Positions 44,819 to 55,176 of a stretch of 55,247 bases of DNA are shown piece by piece; positions within the stretch are counted from its first letter, which is position 1; every line of letters starts with the position of its first letter. The position numbers and the translations under genes were made by a program. Source of the stretch: Candidatus Terraquivivens tikiterensis (lineage in GTDB: Archaea; Thermoproteota; Nitrososphaeria_A; Caldarchaeales; Wolframiiraptoraceae). The DNA is taken from positions 1 to 55,247 of the forward strand of contig NDWU01000008.1 in NCBI GenBank assembly GCA_003056285.1, in the 5' to 3' direction. A model generated the notes under the pieces. That model saw only the letters and a program-made list of their open reading frames with translations, was not told the DNA's origin and did not search any database.

Positions 44819-45582
44819 TATATTAACCATGCATCGTAGAAGTCTTTTACTGCATCGAAAAAGGCCGACCTTCCTGCTTCCCTTTTTTGGGCAGCCAGAT
44901 AGTCGCAAGCTATCAATGCGTCTAGCAACGCATATGATAATTTCTTGAGCCTCACGTATTGTGGATTTTGTACGAGTCTTTTAAACAACTTATCCTGCAC
45001 TACTTCCACGGCATTTCTCGTAAATTTGTTCGGCAATCTGTCCATGAATTTTGCCAGTATTCCACGATCATCCCTATCCAAGAATTCTGATAAGGTGCGT
45101 TTAAGTTCCTCCAGGTGGGTCGTATTTATCCCCGATTCTACAATCTTTGCTACACTGTTTATGGCCTTCTTCCTAGCTTCGAAGTTCATTGCATGATGAT
45201 GATACAACACAGCAAAAACGACGGAGGAGTAGGAGAAATCATAAGTCTGGCGTATCTTTTCATCGACGAAACACTCTGCGATTAAAGCAGAGAAGAATTC
45301 GTGCCCAGAAAAGCTAAGATACTCGACATTGTCCTCATGTCTAATATGTTTCTCAGACTGGAAGAAGGCCTTACCCGCATCGTGAAGTATGATGGAGTAC
45401 CTTAGCAACTGTCCAAAGTTACTTACTCCTAAATTCTTTAAAACAAAACGTCCTATTCTCTTATTCTCAATCCGCTCTACGTGGTTCAGAGCACCTTGTA
45501 TGTGGTCACGCAGAAGTTCCTTTTCCTCTTTTCCATCTTTGTAGCGTAAAAAATAGCTAAGAATCTCGCTCGTTATTGCCAT
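44818..45582 (-). CDS. cas3'': CRISPR-associated HD nuclease Cas3''
   Basis: LLRDHIQGALNHVERIE; LLRYSIILHDAGKAFF; HEFFSALIAECF; LYHHHAM; adjacent to Cas3 helicase. Confidence 0.92.
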   Translation of the reverse strand: MAITSEILSYFLRYKDGKEEKELLRDHIQGALNHVERIENKRIGRFVLKNLGVSNFGQLLRYSIILHDAGKAFFQSEKHIRHEDNVEYLSFSGHEFFSALIAECFVDEKIRQTYDFSYSSVVFAVLYHHHAMNFEARKKAINSVAKIVESGINTTHLEELKRTLSEFLDRDDRGILAKFMDRLPNKFTRNAVEVVQDKLFKRLVQNPQYVRLKKLSYALLDALIACDYLAAQKREAGRSAFFDAVKDFYDAWLI

Positions 45583-47261
45583 ATACCATCACTCAATAAG
45601 CCAAGCTCACGGTCGTACATACCTTCGATGATGAAGGCCTTCACGTTCCTTCTAAACATAAACTTTAGCAGAAAATGCGTGTCGTTTAGCTTTTCTTTGA
45701 TATCAGAAGCGATCTCTTCAACCTTCTTCCCATCATGGCATATAAAACCAGCGACCTTGTTCTGCCTGAGTAGCCTATTGAAAAGCGAATGGTCTATCGG
45801 TATGGGTTCTTCTTGTTGAGCGTCCACTTGAACAGGAATCGATATAGATTCTCTTATAAAACTCCCCTCCTCCTTAAACATGAGCTCAACGGCATGCGAG
45901 ATGTCGCCTAAGTTGACAAAGGTCAGCAGCATATCGTCAACCTTGTTCCTATCTACCGTTATGTCGCACGACTCATATACCGTGTCTATAAGCTTCTTGT
46001 ACCCTACCTCACCGTGTGGAATATGCATGTTTATTCTGCCTACATTATGTTCGATGTACTCTAAGGTTGAGGCACATAGTGAGGCATCGTAGACCTTGTA
46101 TTTGTCTTCGTTTTGTTTTTTAACCATTGGCTCTTCATACCATATATATGCCGTTCCATCTTTTTCACCATAGTACCGTAGAAACCTTCCGAATCTTTGA
46201 ATGAGTGAACTGGCTGGGGCGACCTCTGTTATGAGCAAGTCAGAAGATATATCTATTCCCGCCTCGATCGTCTGCGTCCCGACTATTATGTACCGTTCCT
46301 GATTTCTTAGACTGTTTAGTATTTTGTGTTTCTCTTCCTTCTCTTTTGTTGAAAATCTTGAGTGGAGAAGTAGCTTATTATCATCTTCTACTTGCTTGTA
46401 AAATTCAATAGCGTCTGCGACTGTATTGAAAATTACGAGGGCTCTATTAAGGTTGTTCTCCTTGCCCTCCTCAATCCAAGAGAGTATTTTAGCAAACTTG
46501 TTAGCTTGATTTAAACTCTCCAGCTTTATTTCATACCGTTTCTCCATCCTTTCTGAAATGAACTCGCCGTCTTTTTCGCCAAACTCTATCCATTCGATTT
46601 TATTTTTATATTTGAGTAGGTTTTTTGATATAGCGCCCTTCAACGTTTTAGATAATGTAGCTGACATTAGTACTGTTTTCTGATCATTTTTTATCATGTA
46701 TTCTATTAGCGTTGCAAGGTACGTTAGCGATTTTGTTGTATCGGTAAGTAAGTGGGCTTCGTCGAGGATTATGTCAGATAGTGCGACTGATGACCACGAG
46801 AATAGGTAATGTCCCATGCTCCCAGTTATCGTTCCCGTCCAATCATCCCATCTCCGTGCTACCTTGCTTAGATCCTCGGGAGCTATACCGAACATCGTCA
46901 TGGCCAAAGTATCGACTGTTGTAACTGTTATGGGTTTAATCAGGTAAGGCGAGTCATGCTCATGCATATACCTCTTACCGATAACCCTTTCATCGTCTAC
47001 TATCTTTCTTAGTTTGTTGAACTGGTCTTCGAGTAACGTTCGGAGCGGCAGGGCTATTATGAGCTTGCCGTCTTCCTTATACGTCTTTAAAGCAAGCGTT
47101 GCGGTTATTGTCGACTTTCCGTAACCCGTTGGGGCCTCGACTATGAAGAGGTACTTACTATCCCATTTCTCATCAAGAACGTCAATAACTTCGGATATGA
47201 AAGGCCTCCCCTTCCCATAACCATAAATGGACAATACCTCTCTATAATAATCTCGCAACAT
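45573..47261 (-). CDS. cas3': CRISPR-associated helicase Cas3'
   Basis: IVEAPTGYGKSTITATLAL; SDIILDEAHLL; MSATLSKTL; VGTQTIEAGIDISSDLLITEVAPASSLIQRFGRFLRY. Confidence 0.95.
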   Translation of the reverse strand: MLRDYYREVLSIYGYGKGRPFISEVIDVLDEKWDSKYLFIVEAPTGYGKSTITATLALKTYKEDGKLIIALPLRTLLEDQFNKLRKIVDDERVIGKRYMHEHDSPYLIKPITVTTVDTLAMTMFGIAPEDLSKVARRWDDWTGTITGSMGHYLFSWSSVALSDIILDEAHLLTDTTKSLTYLATLIEYMIKNDQKTVLMSATLSKTLKGAISKNLLKYKNKIEWIEFGEKDGEFISERMEKRYEIKLESLNQANKFAKILSWIEEGKENNLNRALVIFNTVADAIEFYKQVEDDNKLLLHSRFSTKEKEEKHKILNSLRNQERYIIVGTQTIEAGIDISSDLLITEVAPASSLIQRFGRFLRYYGEKDGTAYIWYEEPMVKKQNEDKYKVYDASLCASTLEYIEHNVGRINMHIPHGEVGYKKLIDTVYESCDITVDRNKVDDMLLTFVNLGDISHAVELMFKEEGSFIRESISIPVQVDAQQEEPIPIDHSLFNRLLRQNKVAGFICHDGKKVEEIASDIKEKLNDTHFLLKFMFRRNVKAFIIEGMYDRELGLLSDGIWQ

Positions 47262-48408
47262 GGCTCAAGTCTTTTAGCATCCTTTCGTACTGGTTTGCGT
47301 ATTTTTTTAATTTTTCATCAGCCTTAACCTTGGTATAAGCGTTGTGCAACTCCCTTATCATTGTTAGCATTCCTTGCTTATCACCGAGCACCACATACCT
47401 ATAAAGTCCTACGATTGCCAATATTAGATTATTATATTCAACGTTGTCCCTTTTTCTCAACCTTTCCAAGACGATGCTGTCAGAAGATAATATCTCGTCT
47501 AAAATTTTGTATGGTTCTAACTCGGTTCTCCTATATACGGTGAGAGGTATGTATTCGTATATCTTGTACGTCTGCCCCTCTTGGGCAAGTTTAACCAGCA
47601 GCATAGACATACCGCTTATATTATGCTTGTGCAGAAACTCCTGGATTCTTGCACTTATAACTATCTCTGTTATAAGAAGCTCTTCGCTGAATTGCTTGGC
47701 TATTAGCTCCTCAAACACATTTCTTATGTGATCCTTTATCAAAAATAGAATTCTGGCATCTTTATTTCCTGAAAGGATATCAATAATCTCTTCAGGCCCT
47801 AGGAAAAGGAAAAAATAATATGTCGATCGATTTTCAGATACTCTAGTTATGAAAGAGGAATATACTCCTAGGAGAGCTATTAGCATTGTATCTCTCGAAA
47901 AATATGTTGTAAGTTGTTTGGTTGAATAGTCGTATTCTGTAGATGTTATTCCTGTGTATCTTTCTGTTTTAAACAGCTGAAAAGATACACCGTTCCTCCT
48001 ATTATTAATATCTCCCACAAAAATGCATTTATCGCGTCTACTAATACTCAATCTAAGCGGTATTGATTCTACGTCGGATAATATGTTATCCGAATTTTCT
48101 CTTATTAGTATGAGTATATCACCATAATTTGTTATACGACCGTTGTGTTGCGTTATGCCCAATTGCTGAATAAAGCGCTGTACTACCTTTAAGTCATTTC
48201 CAACTATCTGGAGCCTTCTAATTTTTTTCAACCTTTCCTCTTCTAGGTTTCTGTAAACGTGTCTAACGTCATTCAAATCCACACGTATTGTGTTATTTAT
48301 TATTTCAGCATTAATATTATTAAGTAAATACGCTAGTCCCTCATATACTATCATATTGGTAAAAGAGCTGTCAACAGGTAGGTTCACGTCGATCTCTATT
48401 GTCGACAT
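47242..48408 (-). CDS. cas8a: Type I-A Cascade large subunit (Cas8a-like)
   Basis: Position between cas3' and cas5; N-terminus NMIVYEGLAYLLNNINAEI. Family assignment is positional. Confidence 0.7.
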   Translation of the reverse strand: MSTIEIDVNLPVDSSFTNMIVYEGLAYLLNNINAEIINNTIRVDLNDVRHVYRNLEEERLKKIRRLQIVGNDLKVVQRFIQQLGITQHNGRITNYGDILILIRENSDNILSDVESIPLRLSISRRDKCIFVGDINNRRNGVSFQLFKTERYTGITSTEYDYSTKQLTTYFSRDTMLIALLGVYSSFITRVSENRSTYYFFLFLGPEEIIDILSGNKDARILFLIKDHIRNVFEELIAKQFSEELLITEIVISARIQEFLHKHNISGMSMLLVKLAQEGQTYKIYEYIPLTVYRRTELEPYKILDEILSSDSIVLERLRKRDNVEYNNLILAIVGLYRYVVLGDKQGMLTMIRELHNAYTKVKADEKLKKYANQYERMLKDLSHVARLL

Positions 48409-49241
48409 ATCCCTACCACTCTCTCTCCGTCCTTTTCATAGAAGCACATATTGTTTAGAAGTTCTACAGCATAGCTAGGCAAGTTTTGTGTATCCTGCAT
48501 TATGGGGAGGAAGTATCGCACGGTCTTTTCTCCCGTTAGATAGTTTTTAACAGGATTATCATTCTCATCGTATGACTTTACGCTGAATGGATTTATAAGA
48601 GTCTCGCTGACCCACTTAGGCTGTATGTAGTCTAAAGGCTTTACACCATCAATCAAAGGGAATGAATATTGTGTTTCAGCTCTTCCACCACTCTTCTCTG
48701 GAGAGAATTCGTCAACATCCACCACGGATACTATACTTTCTTTCGTCCCGATCCTATGTATGTTCCATAGGACGTTGCTATCTAGCGTTATCTCTTTTCT
48801 TTCGTCTATTTTTATTTCTTTTGTGCTGAAAACTAAGAATATACGAAGAGTAGGTGGTTGTTTGTCCAACGTCGTCAACAGGGTCTTTCCAGTGGCTGGA
48901 GCGTCAAAAGAGCCGAATAAGTCCTTAACGTCTGGGTAAAGGACGCCCCCAGTAAGTTTTATAGCAATTAGCTTATTTATGTCAGAGAACCTTATCGGTA
49001 CACAGTTCAGCGGCCTTATCCCTAAAGCCAGGAGGCTCTGAGCAAGCCTCGGTATTATTTCCTTTCCCTTCTTCTCACCCATGCTGTTCTCTTTTGCCAG
49101 CGACTCCGCAACAGCTCCCAATATTGTCGTTGGCGGCGGATAATAGAATGAAGGCGAGGTCTTCGAGTACCCAGCAACCTTAGCCTGAAACCCCCATATA
49201 AACTCCACGTCGACCCTAAAACCAACCAACGGACTTTTCAT
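48396..49241 (-). CDS. cas5a: Cas5 (type I-A)
   Basis: MKSPLVGFRVDVEFIWGFQAKVAGYSKTSPSFYYPPPTTILGAVAESLA. Confidence 0.93.
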   Translation of the reverse strand: MKSPLVGFRVDVEFIWGFQAKVAGYSKTSPSFYYPPPTTILGAVAESLAKENSMGEKKGKEIIPRLAQSLLALGIRPLNCVPIRFSDINKLIAIKLTGGVLYPDVKDLFGSFDAPATGKTLLTTLDKQPPTLRIFLVFSTKEIKIDERKEITLDSNVLWNIHRIGTKESIVSVVDVDEFSPEKSGGRAETQYSFPLIDGVKPLDYIQPKWVSETLINPFSVKSYDENDNPVKNYLTGEKTVRYFLPIMQDTQNLPSYAVELLNNMCFYEKDGERVVGICRQ

Positions 49242-49242
49242 A

Positions 49243-50190
49243 CTATTTTATCCTCTTTTTGACGCTTTCGATTACATCGGCGACGAATTCCTCAAAGCTT
49301 TTTTCGCCATCCCGTTCGTAGACGTGTAGATCTGTATTGTTGCTTATCTTCGATAGCTTCTTTTTAGCTTTCTCTATGTAGTCTTTTGTGAACGGGCTTG
49401 GAACAGTCCATACCTTGTCTGATACGGCTACGACCATGCTTTCCCACTCAGAGAGCGGGAGGAACCTAGTTTTCTTTGCACCATACCCATTTTCAATTAG
49501 GAAAGACTGGGTGGCATCAAGCAGGACCTCTACGCGTTTTTGTTTAGCATCCCCTACAACAAGCTGCCCAGCCCTCTCAACGTCAAATGTCAACTTTCCT
49601 ATAAAACGGGTATCTATGTCGAGGCTAAACGTGTACGGTGAGGAGGAGACTTCAACGTAGTAAATCATTTGTCCTTCCTTTACAAACTTGGTACCTAATG
49701 CATACCTGCTGTGAAGCTGTGGTTCTATCACCACGTTCTTTAAACCCTCGTAGGTTGGTACCATGTATCCTGTGTAGAAGTTGGATGTTCTTTTTACGTT
49801 GGTTTCCTCTGCATAGAGAAAACCACCTATGTCCTCGACGACACAATTCTTTATAACGGTCTCCTCAACCTTATCCTCGTCGACGTTCTGACCGAAAGAT
49901 TCCTGGAAGATTTTTTTGTTGCTACTCTTCAAGAATATTCCCTTTCCGCATAGCTTGCATACCGGAAGGTTGTTCTCTTTGGCTTTTTCCGCAATTGCCA
50001 CCTGCAGTCCATGGGCTATGCTCTCTCCCGAGATTGCTGGCACAAAGTATACCGCATAGCTTCCATCTTCCTCTTTAAGCATCATTGGAACCCTTCTATG
50101 TTTTACGTAGTTTCCAACGGATTCTGTCATGTTAAGGGCTTCGGCGTTTAGCAACACCCTGCCTCTTATGCTTATGAACACATCCTTCAT
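49243..50190 (-). CDS. cas7: Cas7 (Csa2/DevR)
   Basis: VFISIRGRVLLNAEALNMTESVGNYVKHRRVPMM; VYFVPAISGESIAHGLQVAIAE. Confidence 0.94.
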   Translation of the reverse strand: MKDVFISIRGRVLLNAEALNMTESVGNYVKHRRVPMMLKEEDGSYAVYFVPAISGESIAHGLQVAIAEKAKENNLPVCKLCGKGIFLKSSNKKIFQESFGQNVDEDKVEETVIKNCVVEDIGGFLYAEETNVKRTSNFYTGYMVPTYEGLKNVVIEPQLHSRYALGTKFVKEGQMIYYVEVSSSPYTFSLDIDTRFIGKLTFDVERAGQLVVGDAKQKRVEVLLDATQSFLIENGYGAKKTRFLPLSEWESMVVAVSDKVWTVPSPFTKDYIEKAKKKLSKISNNTDLHVYERDGEKSFEEFVADVIESVKKRIK

Positions 50191-50540
50191 GTTTGCTCAC
50201 CTACGAACTTTGAGGATAAGGCAAGGGCCTTGGCGCATATTAGCGATACAGCCTCCCTTAGCTCCCTGGTCCCACTTATCTTTTCTATCTGCTCTATCTC
50301 CACGTCAAGATAGTGCGCATCTACTTGGCTTATCATATGCTTGATTTCCTCGGGCATGCTCTCAAGATCCTTAGGAGGCGACCTCTTAAGAGCATGGAAA
50401 TCCCTTAGCGCTTCTTTTAAATAATAAAGGACTAATGGCTTAGAGTGCGAATATCCTAGCCTGTCTATATGGTGATAGTCGCCGTTGTATGCCAAGACCG
50501 CCAGGACTTTAGGAATCTGTATATATCTTTCACTACTCAT
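50187..50540 (-). CDS. csa5: Csa5 (type I-A small subunit)
   Basis: Small ORF upstream of cas7 in I-A order; start chosen at MSSERYIQIPKVLAVLAY. Confidence 0.78.
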   Translation of the reverse strand: MSSERYIQIPKVLAVLAYNGDYHHIDRLGYSHSKPLVLYYLKEALRDFHALKRSPPKDLESMPEEIKHMISQVDAHYLDVEIEQIEKISGTRELREAVSLICAKALALSSKFVGEQT

Positions 50541-50653
50541 GTGCAATCTTAAATAACCTGTGGGTTTAAAAGCATTTCTTATAAATTCTAGCTCTACCTT
50601 GCAATTAATAGAAGTTGATAACGAATAATAACCTGGCCCTACCAACGGAGCGG

Positions 50654-51484
50654 ATGATGGAGAATCGGGCAGTTGTTAGGGTTTTCATTTCTTTTGGTGT
50701 TTCGAACGACGTTATCATCCCTCCCTTTTCCGCCAAGGTTAGTAAAGTTATCATGTATAGGCTTTCTGGGCTTTACCGAAGGTTAAGCGGTTTCCCCGGC
50801 CCTTTCAAGCCCGTTTCAGTCTCCCCTGTTTATGGCAGCGATGGTGTCGCTTTGCTCAAGTTTAAGCAAAACGGCAGAATGCTAGTACTCCGTGTTGGTG
50901 AGGTCTATAGTTTCTCCTGTAGCATGGTAGTCGGTGAAAGTTTTCCGTTCGACGAGCTACTATCCCTTGAAAACCACGTCATCGATAACGTCTTCGGAGC
51001 GTCAGCTTTTTTAAAGAACATCAGGGTTGAGGTCAGGCGCTTCGACTCTTTTGGTTTCAATAAACCGACGGGTATTAGGATTGACTTTAACTCCCCGACG
51101 CTCCTACAGCTCCCCAGCTTCAAGAGGTTCAGGCGGGGACGCTATATCTTCTTCCCTATACCATCGCTTATGATCGGTTCCCTCATTGATCACTGGAACG
51201 CTAATTGTGACAAAAACTTATTCATAAAAAGACCTTCTTACCTCGCCTTGTATTCAAACTACGTTCTGATGGAGGCCGATTACAGGATAAGGCCAGTTAC
51301 CGTTGTTTACGACGAGAAAAGATGCGTCAGGGGATTCATGGGATGGGTGTTATACGACCTTAGAAAGTGCAGGAATACCAAGTCGTTTAGGCGGATTATG
51401 GCGCTGCTGGATTATGCCCAGTACGTAGGGGTGGGTAAGTCGAGGGGTGCAGGGTTCGGGCAGGTCAGCGTGAGGCTCCTATAG
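50654..51484 (+). CDS. cas6: Cas6 crRNA endoribonuclease
   Basis: C-terminal GFMGWVLYDL...LLDYAQYVGVGKSRGAGFGQVSV (G-rich loop). Confidence 0.9.
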   Translation: MMENRAVVRVFISFGVSNDVIIPPFSAKVSKVIMYRLSGLYRRLSGFPGPFKPVSVSPVYGSDGVALLKFKQNGRMLVLRVGEVYSFSCSMVVGESFPFDELLSLENHVIDNVFGASAFLKNIRVEVRRFDSFGFNKPTGIRIDFNSPTLLQLPSFKRFRRGRYIFFPIPSLMIGSLIDHWNANCDKNLFIKRPSYLALYSNYVLMEADYRIRPVTVVYDEKRCVRGFMGWVLYDLRKCRNTKSFRRIMALLDYAQYVGVGKSRGAGFGQVSVRLL

Positions 51485-51516
51485 AGTTATCTTTTGCCAG
51501 TACCTTCTATGTTGGT

Positions 51517-52218
51517 TTGGCGATGGGTGGCAGGGCCGTCTTTATTAACGTGGGTTTCGACCCTACGGCCAGCTTGGATATAGTCTCAGCCATGACGCTC
51601 TCCTCCGGCGACCTATTGGTTGCCGTATATCCAAAAAGCGGAGATGAGGTTTCCAGGCTAAGGAGTGAGCACGCTAGATCACAGATCAACAACCATGTTA
51701 GCATGCTTAGAGCCTTGGGAAGGAATATCGAATACAGAGAGCTTGAGCTGGACCTCAAGGATATAGTAAAGTCTATCGATGTGTTTTTGGATTTCCTTAA
51801 AGGGGTTAAGAGAGAAGGCCGTACGGTTTATTTTGAGCTCACCGGCGGGGTTAGGACGATAACAGTTATCATGGTTCTCATATCCGTTTGGTTCCCCAAT
51901 TTTGTCGACGAGCTTACGTTCATAGTTGAGGTTACTAGGGAGAGGGTCAGCCTCCCAGTAATTTCTCCACTGGAGATCTCTAAAGGGCGTGTAAAAGATA
52001 TTCTTAAAATCATGTCTTCTTGCAGCTCCGTTAGACGGAAGGATTTATGCAACGAGCTGAGAGTTAGCGAGAGTAGCGTTAGCAGGGCCATCTCATTTTT
52101 GAAGAGGAGGAAAATAGTGGACGAGAAGCTTAGGGTTGTCTCCCTTAATGAAAAGTTCAGGGCATTATCTTCCATATTCAAACATTTTGGCGATTGTTTT
52201 CAGATACGTGAAAAATAG
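51517..52218 (+). CDS. csa3: Csa3 CARF-wHTH regulator
   Basis: FINVGFDPTASLDIV...GRTVYFELTGGVRTITVIMVL; wHTH VRRKDLCNELRVSESSVSRAISFLKRRKIV. Confidence 0.92.
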   Translation: MAMGGRAVFINVGFDPTASLDIVSAMTLSSGDLLVAVYPKSGDEVSRLRSEHARSQINNHVSMLRALGRNIEYRELELDLKDIVKSIDVFLDFLKGVKREGRTVYFELTGGVRTITVIMVLISVWFPNFVDELTFIVEVTRERVSLPVISPLEISKGRVKDILKIMSSCSSVRRKDLCNELRVSESSVSRAISFLKRRKIVDEKLRVVSLNEKFRALSSIFKHFGDCFQIREK

Positions 52219-52270
52219 TGTTTTTCTTGCACAGTAATGGTGATAGACCATACTTTTCATACTGTTTTCG

Positions 52271-53173
52271 ATGCCGTTCTATAGCTACGATGACGTGCTT
52301 CGCGTTTCTCAGCTTATTCAGGACATGCCATGCGAGGTTAGCGAGGAGCTTAGGGGATGGCATTGGAGAGAGCCCCCTCTCCTCCCCACGTATAACGTCA
52401 AGATAAACGCATCGGACCTCAGCTTTGGTTGTAAGACCGGACGACTGGCTTTTCTAAGGCACCACGTTAGAGCCGCGGAAGCTATCCCCGAGGGGCTTAG
52501 GTTCGGTAAGCTAGTCCATAGGGTTATTGCGGACGCCACGACTACCGCAAAGGCTATCCTCTACTGCTCAAAACCGACTAGCGGTATCGATTTTTATGAG
52601 AGGTTTATCGACTACCTTCCCATGGTTGTAAACGTTAACGGCTTATCTGATGATTATGTTAATGCCGTCAATGCGATCTGGAGACAGGCAGCTCTAGCCT
52701 ACTCATCTGCCCTTGATAAAGTCGTTACGCTATCAAAGTACCTTAGGCTTGACGGTATCGTTAGTAGGGTTGTTCCATGGATATGCGAGTTCCCGATCGA
52801 CGGCAGGCTGTTGGGCCTTAGCAGGGCCATCAGGCTCGATGCCCTGATCCCTCCGGCCCTGATAATAGAGTTCAAGACCCGCAGGCCATGCAGGGATTTT
52901 GAGATAACGCTGGCAGGCTATGTCCTGTGTTTCGAGTGCCAGTTTAAGATACCCGTAAACCATGCCGTTCTCCTTTACATGGAGTTTAGCAACGATAAGA
53001 GGTCGTTTAAGGTTTACGAGAACATTCTCAGGATTGATGACGCCCTCAGAATGGAGTTTGTCGAGAGGCGGGATTTGTATGCAAGCAAGGCCAGCTCCGG
53101 GGTGGACCCTGGTATTCCTGAAGATTGTGACCCATTCTGCCCTTATCTAGGGGTGTGTAGAAGTGGGGACTAA
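52271..53173 (+). CDS. csa1: Cas4a/Csa1 family
   Basis: WREPPLLPTYNVKINASDLSFGCKTGRLAFLRHHVRA; IIEFKTRRPCRDFEITLAGYVL; terminal Cys cluster DCDPFCPYLGVC. Confidence 0.9.
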   Translation: MPFYSYDDVLRVSQLIQDMPCEVSEELRGWHWREPPLLPTYNVKINASDLSFGCKTGRLAFLRHHVRAAEAIPEGLRFGKLVHRVIADATTTAKAILYCSKPTSGIDFYERFIDYLPMVVNVNGLSDDYVNAVNAIWRQAALAYSSALDKVVTLSKYLRLDGIVSRVVPWICEFPIDGRLLGLSRAIRLDALIPPALIIEFKTRRPCRDFEITLAGYVLCFECQFKIPVNHAVLLYMEFSNDKRSFKVYENILRIDDALRMEFVERRDLYASKASSGVDPGIPEDCDPFCPYLGVCRSGD

Positions 53174-54155
53174 GGTGGCTCTTGTCGACCAGTATGGAGC
53201 TTTCTTAGGGGTTAAGCAGGGAAGGTTTGTGCTTAAGGTTGGAAAGGACACTAAGTGGGAGCTCTCCCCGGTCGAGCTGGATAGCATAATCATCGTAACG
53301 GAGGGCGTCTCCCTGTCTGCTGCCGCCCTATCGTTGGCCAGCAGGTTCGGGGTCGACCTGGTGTTCATGCGAGGCGATAAACCCATCGCGCGCCTCATCC
53401 CATACAAATACGGGACGCTCATGCGTAACTGGGCCCTTCAGCTTAAGCTCCATGAGAGCGGCGGTTCTCTAAGCCTAGCAAGATGTTTTCTTGAGGGGAA
53501 GCTGCATAACCAAAGGATGGTTTTGCTCGAGTACTGCAGGAGGCTTAGAGGGAGTGGCAAAGATGTCGGCTTTCTGGAGCGCAAATTGGATGAGGTAACT
53601 TCAAGGCTTTCCGAGCTTGAGAGGGCTGATGGTGTGGAGGCCCTTCTATCGATAGAAGCCCACGCGGCAAAGTCTTACTGGGAGGCCGTGGCAAGGATAT
53701 TGCCAGAAGACCTTGGTTTCGATCACAGGTACACTAGAAGCAACCCTCCACCTGAAGGTGAGCCCGACCCGTTCAATCTAGCGTTAAACGTCGGATACGC
53801 ATTGCTTAGGAAGGAGGTGTGGAGGGCTGTTTTCCTAGCTGGGCTTAACCCGTACCTAGGTTTTCTTCATAAGCCAAGGGGGAGCAGGCCTGCACTGGTT
53901 TTGGACTTGATGGAGGAGTTTAGGCCCATTTCGGTCGATAGGCCGTTAATCGGACTGGCCAGAACGGATAAGAAAACCATTCTCGATCTTAAAAAGAGTA
54001 AGGATAATGCGTACAGGGTCGTATGGTCCCATGTTTTAAAGTACATGCGTGAAAGTAAGCCTTCCCATGTTGAGCTGATCAATTCGCAGGCTAGGAAGCT
54101 CGTCCTCCACCTGCAAGGAGTTCAGAGTTATACGCCGTATAGGTCAAGGTGGTAG
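53163..54155 (+). CDS. cas1: Cas1
   Basis: LDSIIIVTEGVSLSAAALSLASRFGVDLVFM; LSIEAHAAKSYWEAVARIL; LNVGYALLRKEVWRAVFLAGLNPYLGFLHKPRGSRPALVLDLMEEFRPI. Confidence 0.97.
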   Translation: MGTKVALVDQYGAFLGVKQGRFVLKVGKDTKWELSPVELDSIIIVTEGVSLSAAALSLASRFGVDLVFMRGDKPIARLIPYKYGTLMRNWALQLKLHESGGSLSLARCFLEGKLHNQRMVLLEYCRRLRGSGKDVGFLERKLDEVTSRLSELERADGVEALLSIEAHAAKSYWEAVARILPEDLGFDHRYTRSNPPPEGEPDPFNLALNVGYALLRKEVWRAVFLAGLNPYLGFLHKPRGSRPALVLDLMEEFRPISVDRPLIGLARTDKKTILDLKKSKDNAYRVVWSHVLKYMRESKPSHVELINSQARKLVLHLQGVQSYTPYRSRW

Positions 54156-54158
54156 GTC

Positions 54159-54434
54159 TTGCTAACCCTTATTATCTATGATATAACTGATGATGAGCTT
54201 AGAAGTAAGGTTGCAAGCTTCCTTAAGAGCAAGGGGCTTAAGAGGATCCAGAAGAGCGCATTCATCGGGGAGCTTAGTAGTAGCGAGAGAGTAAACGTCG
54301 AGGCTGGGCTTAAGCTTTTGGTTAAGAATAACGATAGAGTAAATATTCAGATATACCCGCTTACACCTGCTGTCTATAATCAGAGGAGCGTTATAGGTGT
54401 TGAGCTAAATTATGAGGAGGAGTATTTGGTATAA
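54159..54434 (+). CDS. cas2: Cas2
   Basis: LTLIIYDITDDELRSKVASFLKSKGLKRIQKSAFIGEL; TTG-type start likely; between cas1 and cas4. Confidence 0.95.
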   Translation: MLTLIIYDITDDELRSKVASFLKSKGLKRIQKSAFIGELSSSERVNVEAGLKLLVKNNDRVNIQIYPLTPAVYNQRSVIGVELNYEEEYLV

Positions 54435-55117
54435 TGAGCATCGATGAGGGCTATTTGACTGTTGTGGAGCTGAAGAGGTACGCTTACTGTCCGCGTATCG
54501 TTTTCATAACCCATGTTTTACATCACGAGGAGGTAAAAAGCGAGGCCATGGAGGTCGGGAGTGAGGAGCACGATGCCAGGAAGCTAGCACCCCTGATTAG
54601 CAAACTAAAGGCGGTTAATGTGCTTAAGAACGTAGAGCTTGTTAGCGAGGGGCTCGGGATAGTCGGTAAGCTGGATTACCTAATGTTGACCAGGTTGGGA
54701 GAGTACGTTCCAGTAGAGGTTAAGTGGGCCGAGTCGGAAAATAGTAAGATAAAGTGGGACCATAAGCTCCAGCTGGCAGCCTATGCCCTCCTCGTGGAAG
54801 AGAGGTTCAATACTATCGTGAAGCGCGGTTATGTGTATTATCTAAGGGAGCACAGGGTTGCAGAAACAATACTCTCAGAAGGCCTGAAGAAGCTTGTAAT
54901 TAAGGCTGTACGGGAAATATACGATATGATTGAAAACGAGAGAGATCCTGGAATAAAAGTCCCAACAACCAAGTGTTTCTCATGCGGGTACAAGGCCTAC
55001 TGCAGGCCGGGCCTATTTCCACCAGCAGGACCCCTATATAAAGAGAGCCGGCCCAGGATGGGGCCTGAGGCAATAAAACAGAAAATTTCTAAGAGAAACT
55101 ATAACGTTCGACGATAG
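54434..55117 (+). CDS. cas4: Cas4
   Basis: VVELKRYAYCPRIVFITHV; YVPVEVKWAE...HKLQLAAYALLVEE; CFSCGYKAYCRPG. Confidence 0.95.
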   Translation: MSIDEGYLTVVELKRYAYCPRIVFITHVLHHEEVKSEAMEVGSEEHDARKLAPLISKLKAVNVLKNVELVSEGLGIVGKLDYLMLTRLGEYVPVEVKWAESENSKIKWDHKLQLAAYALLVEERFNTIVKRGYVYYLREHRVAETILSEGLKKLVIKAVREIYDMIENERDPGIKVPTTKCFSCGYKAYCRPGLFPPAGPLYKESRPRMGPEAIKQKISKRNYNVRR

Positions 55118-55176
55118 ACGAAAAGGATGTGAAAGAACCTTAAAATACAACCCAAATTCTAATATAAATAGCTTCA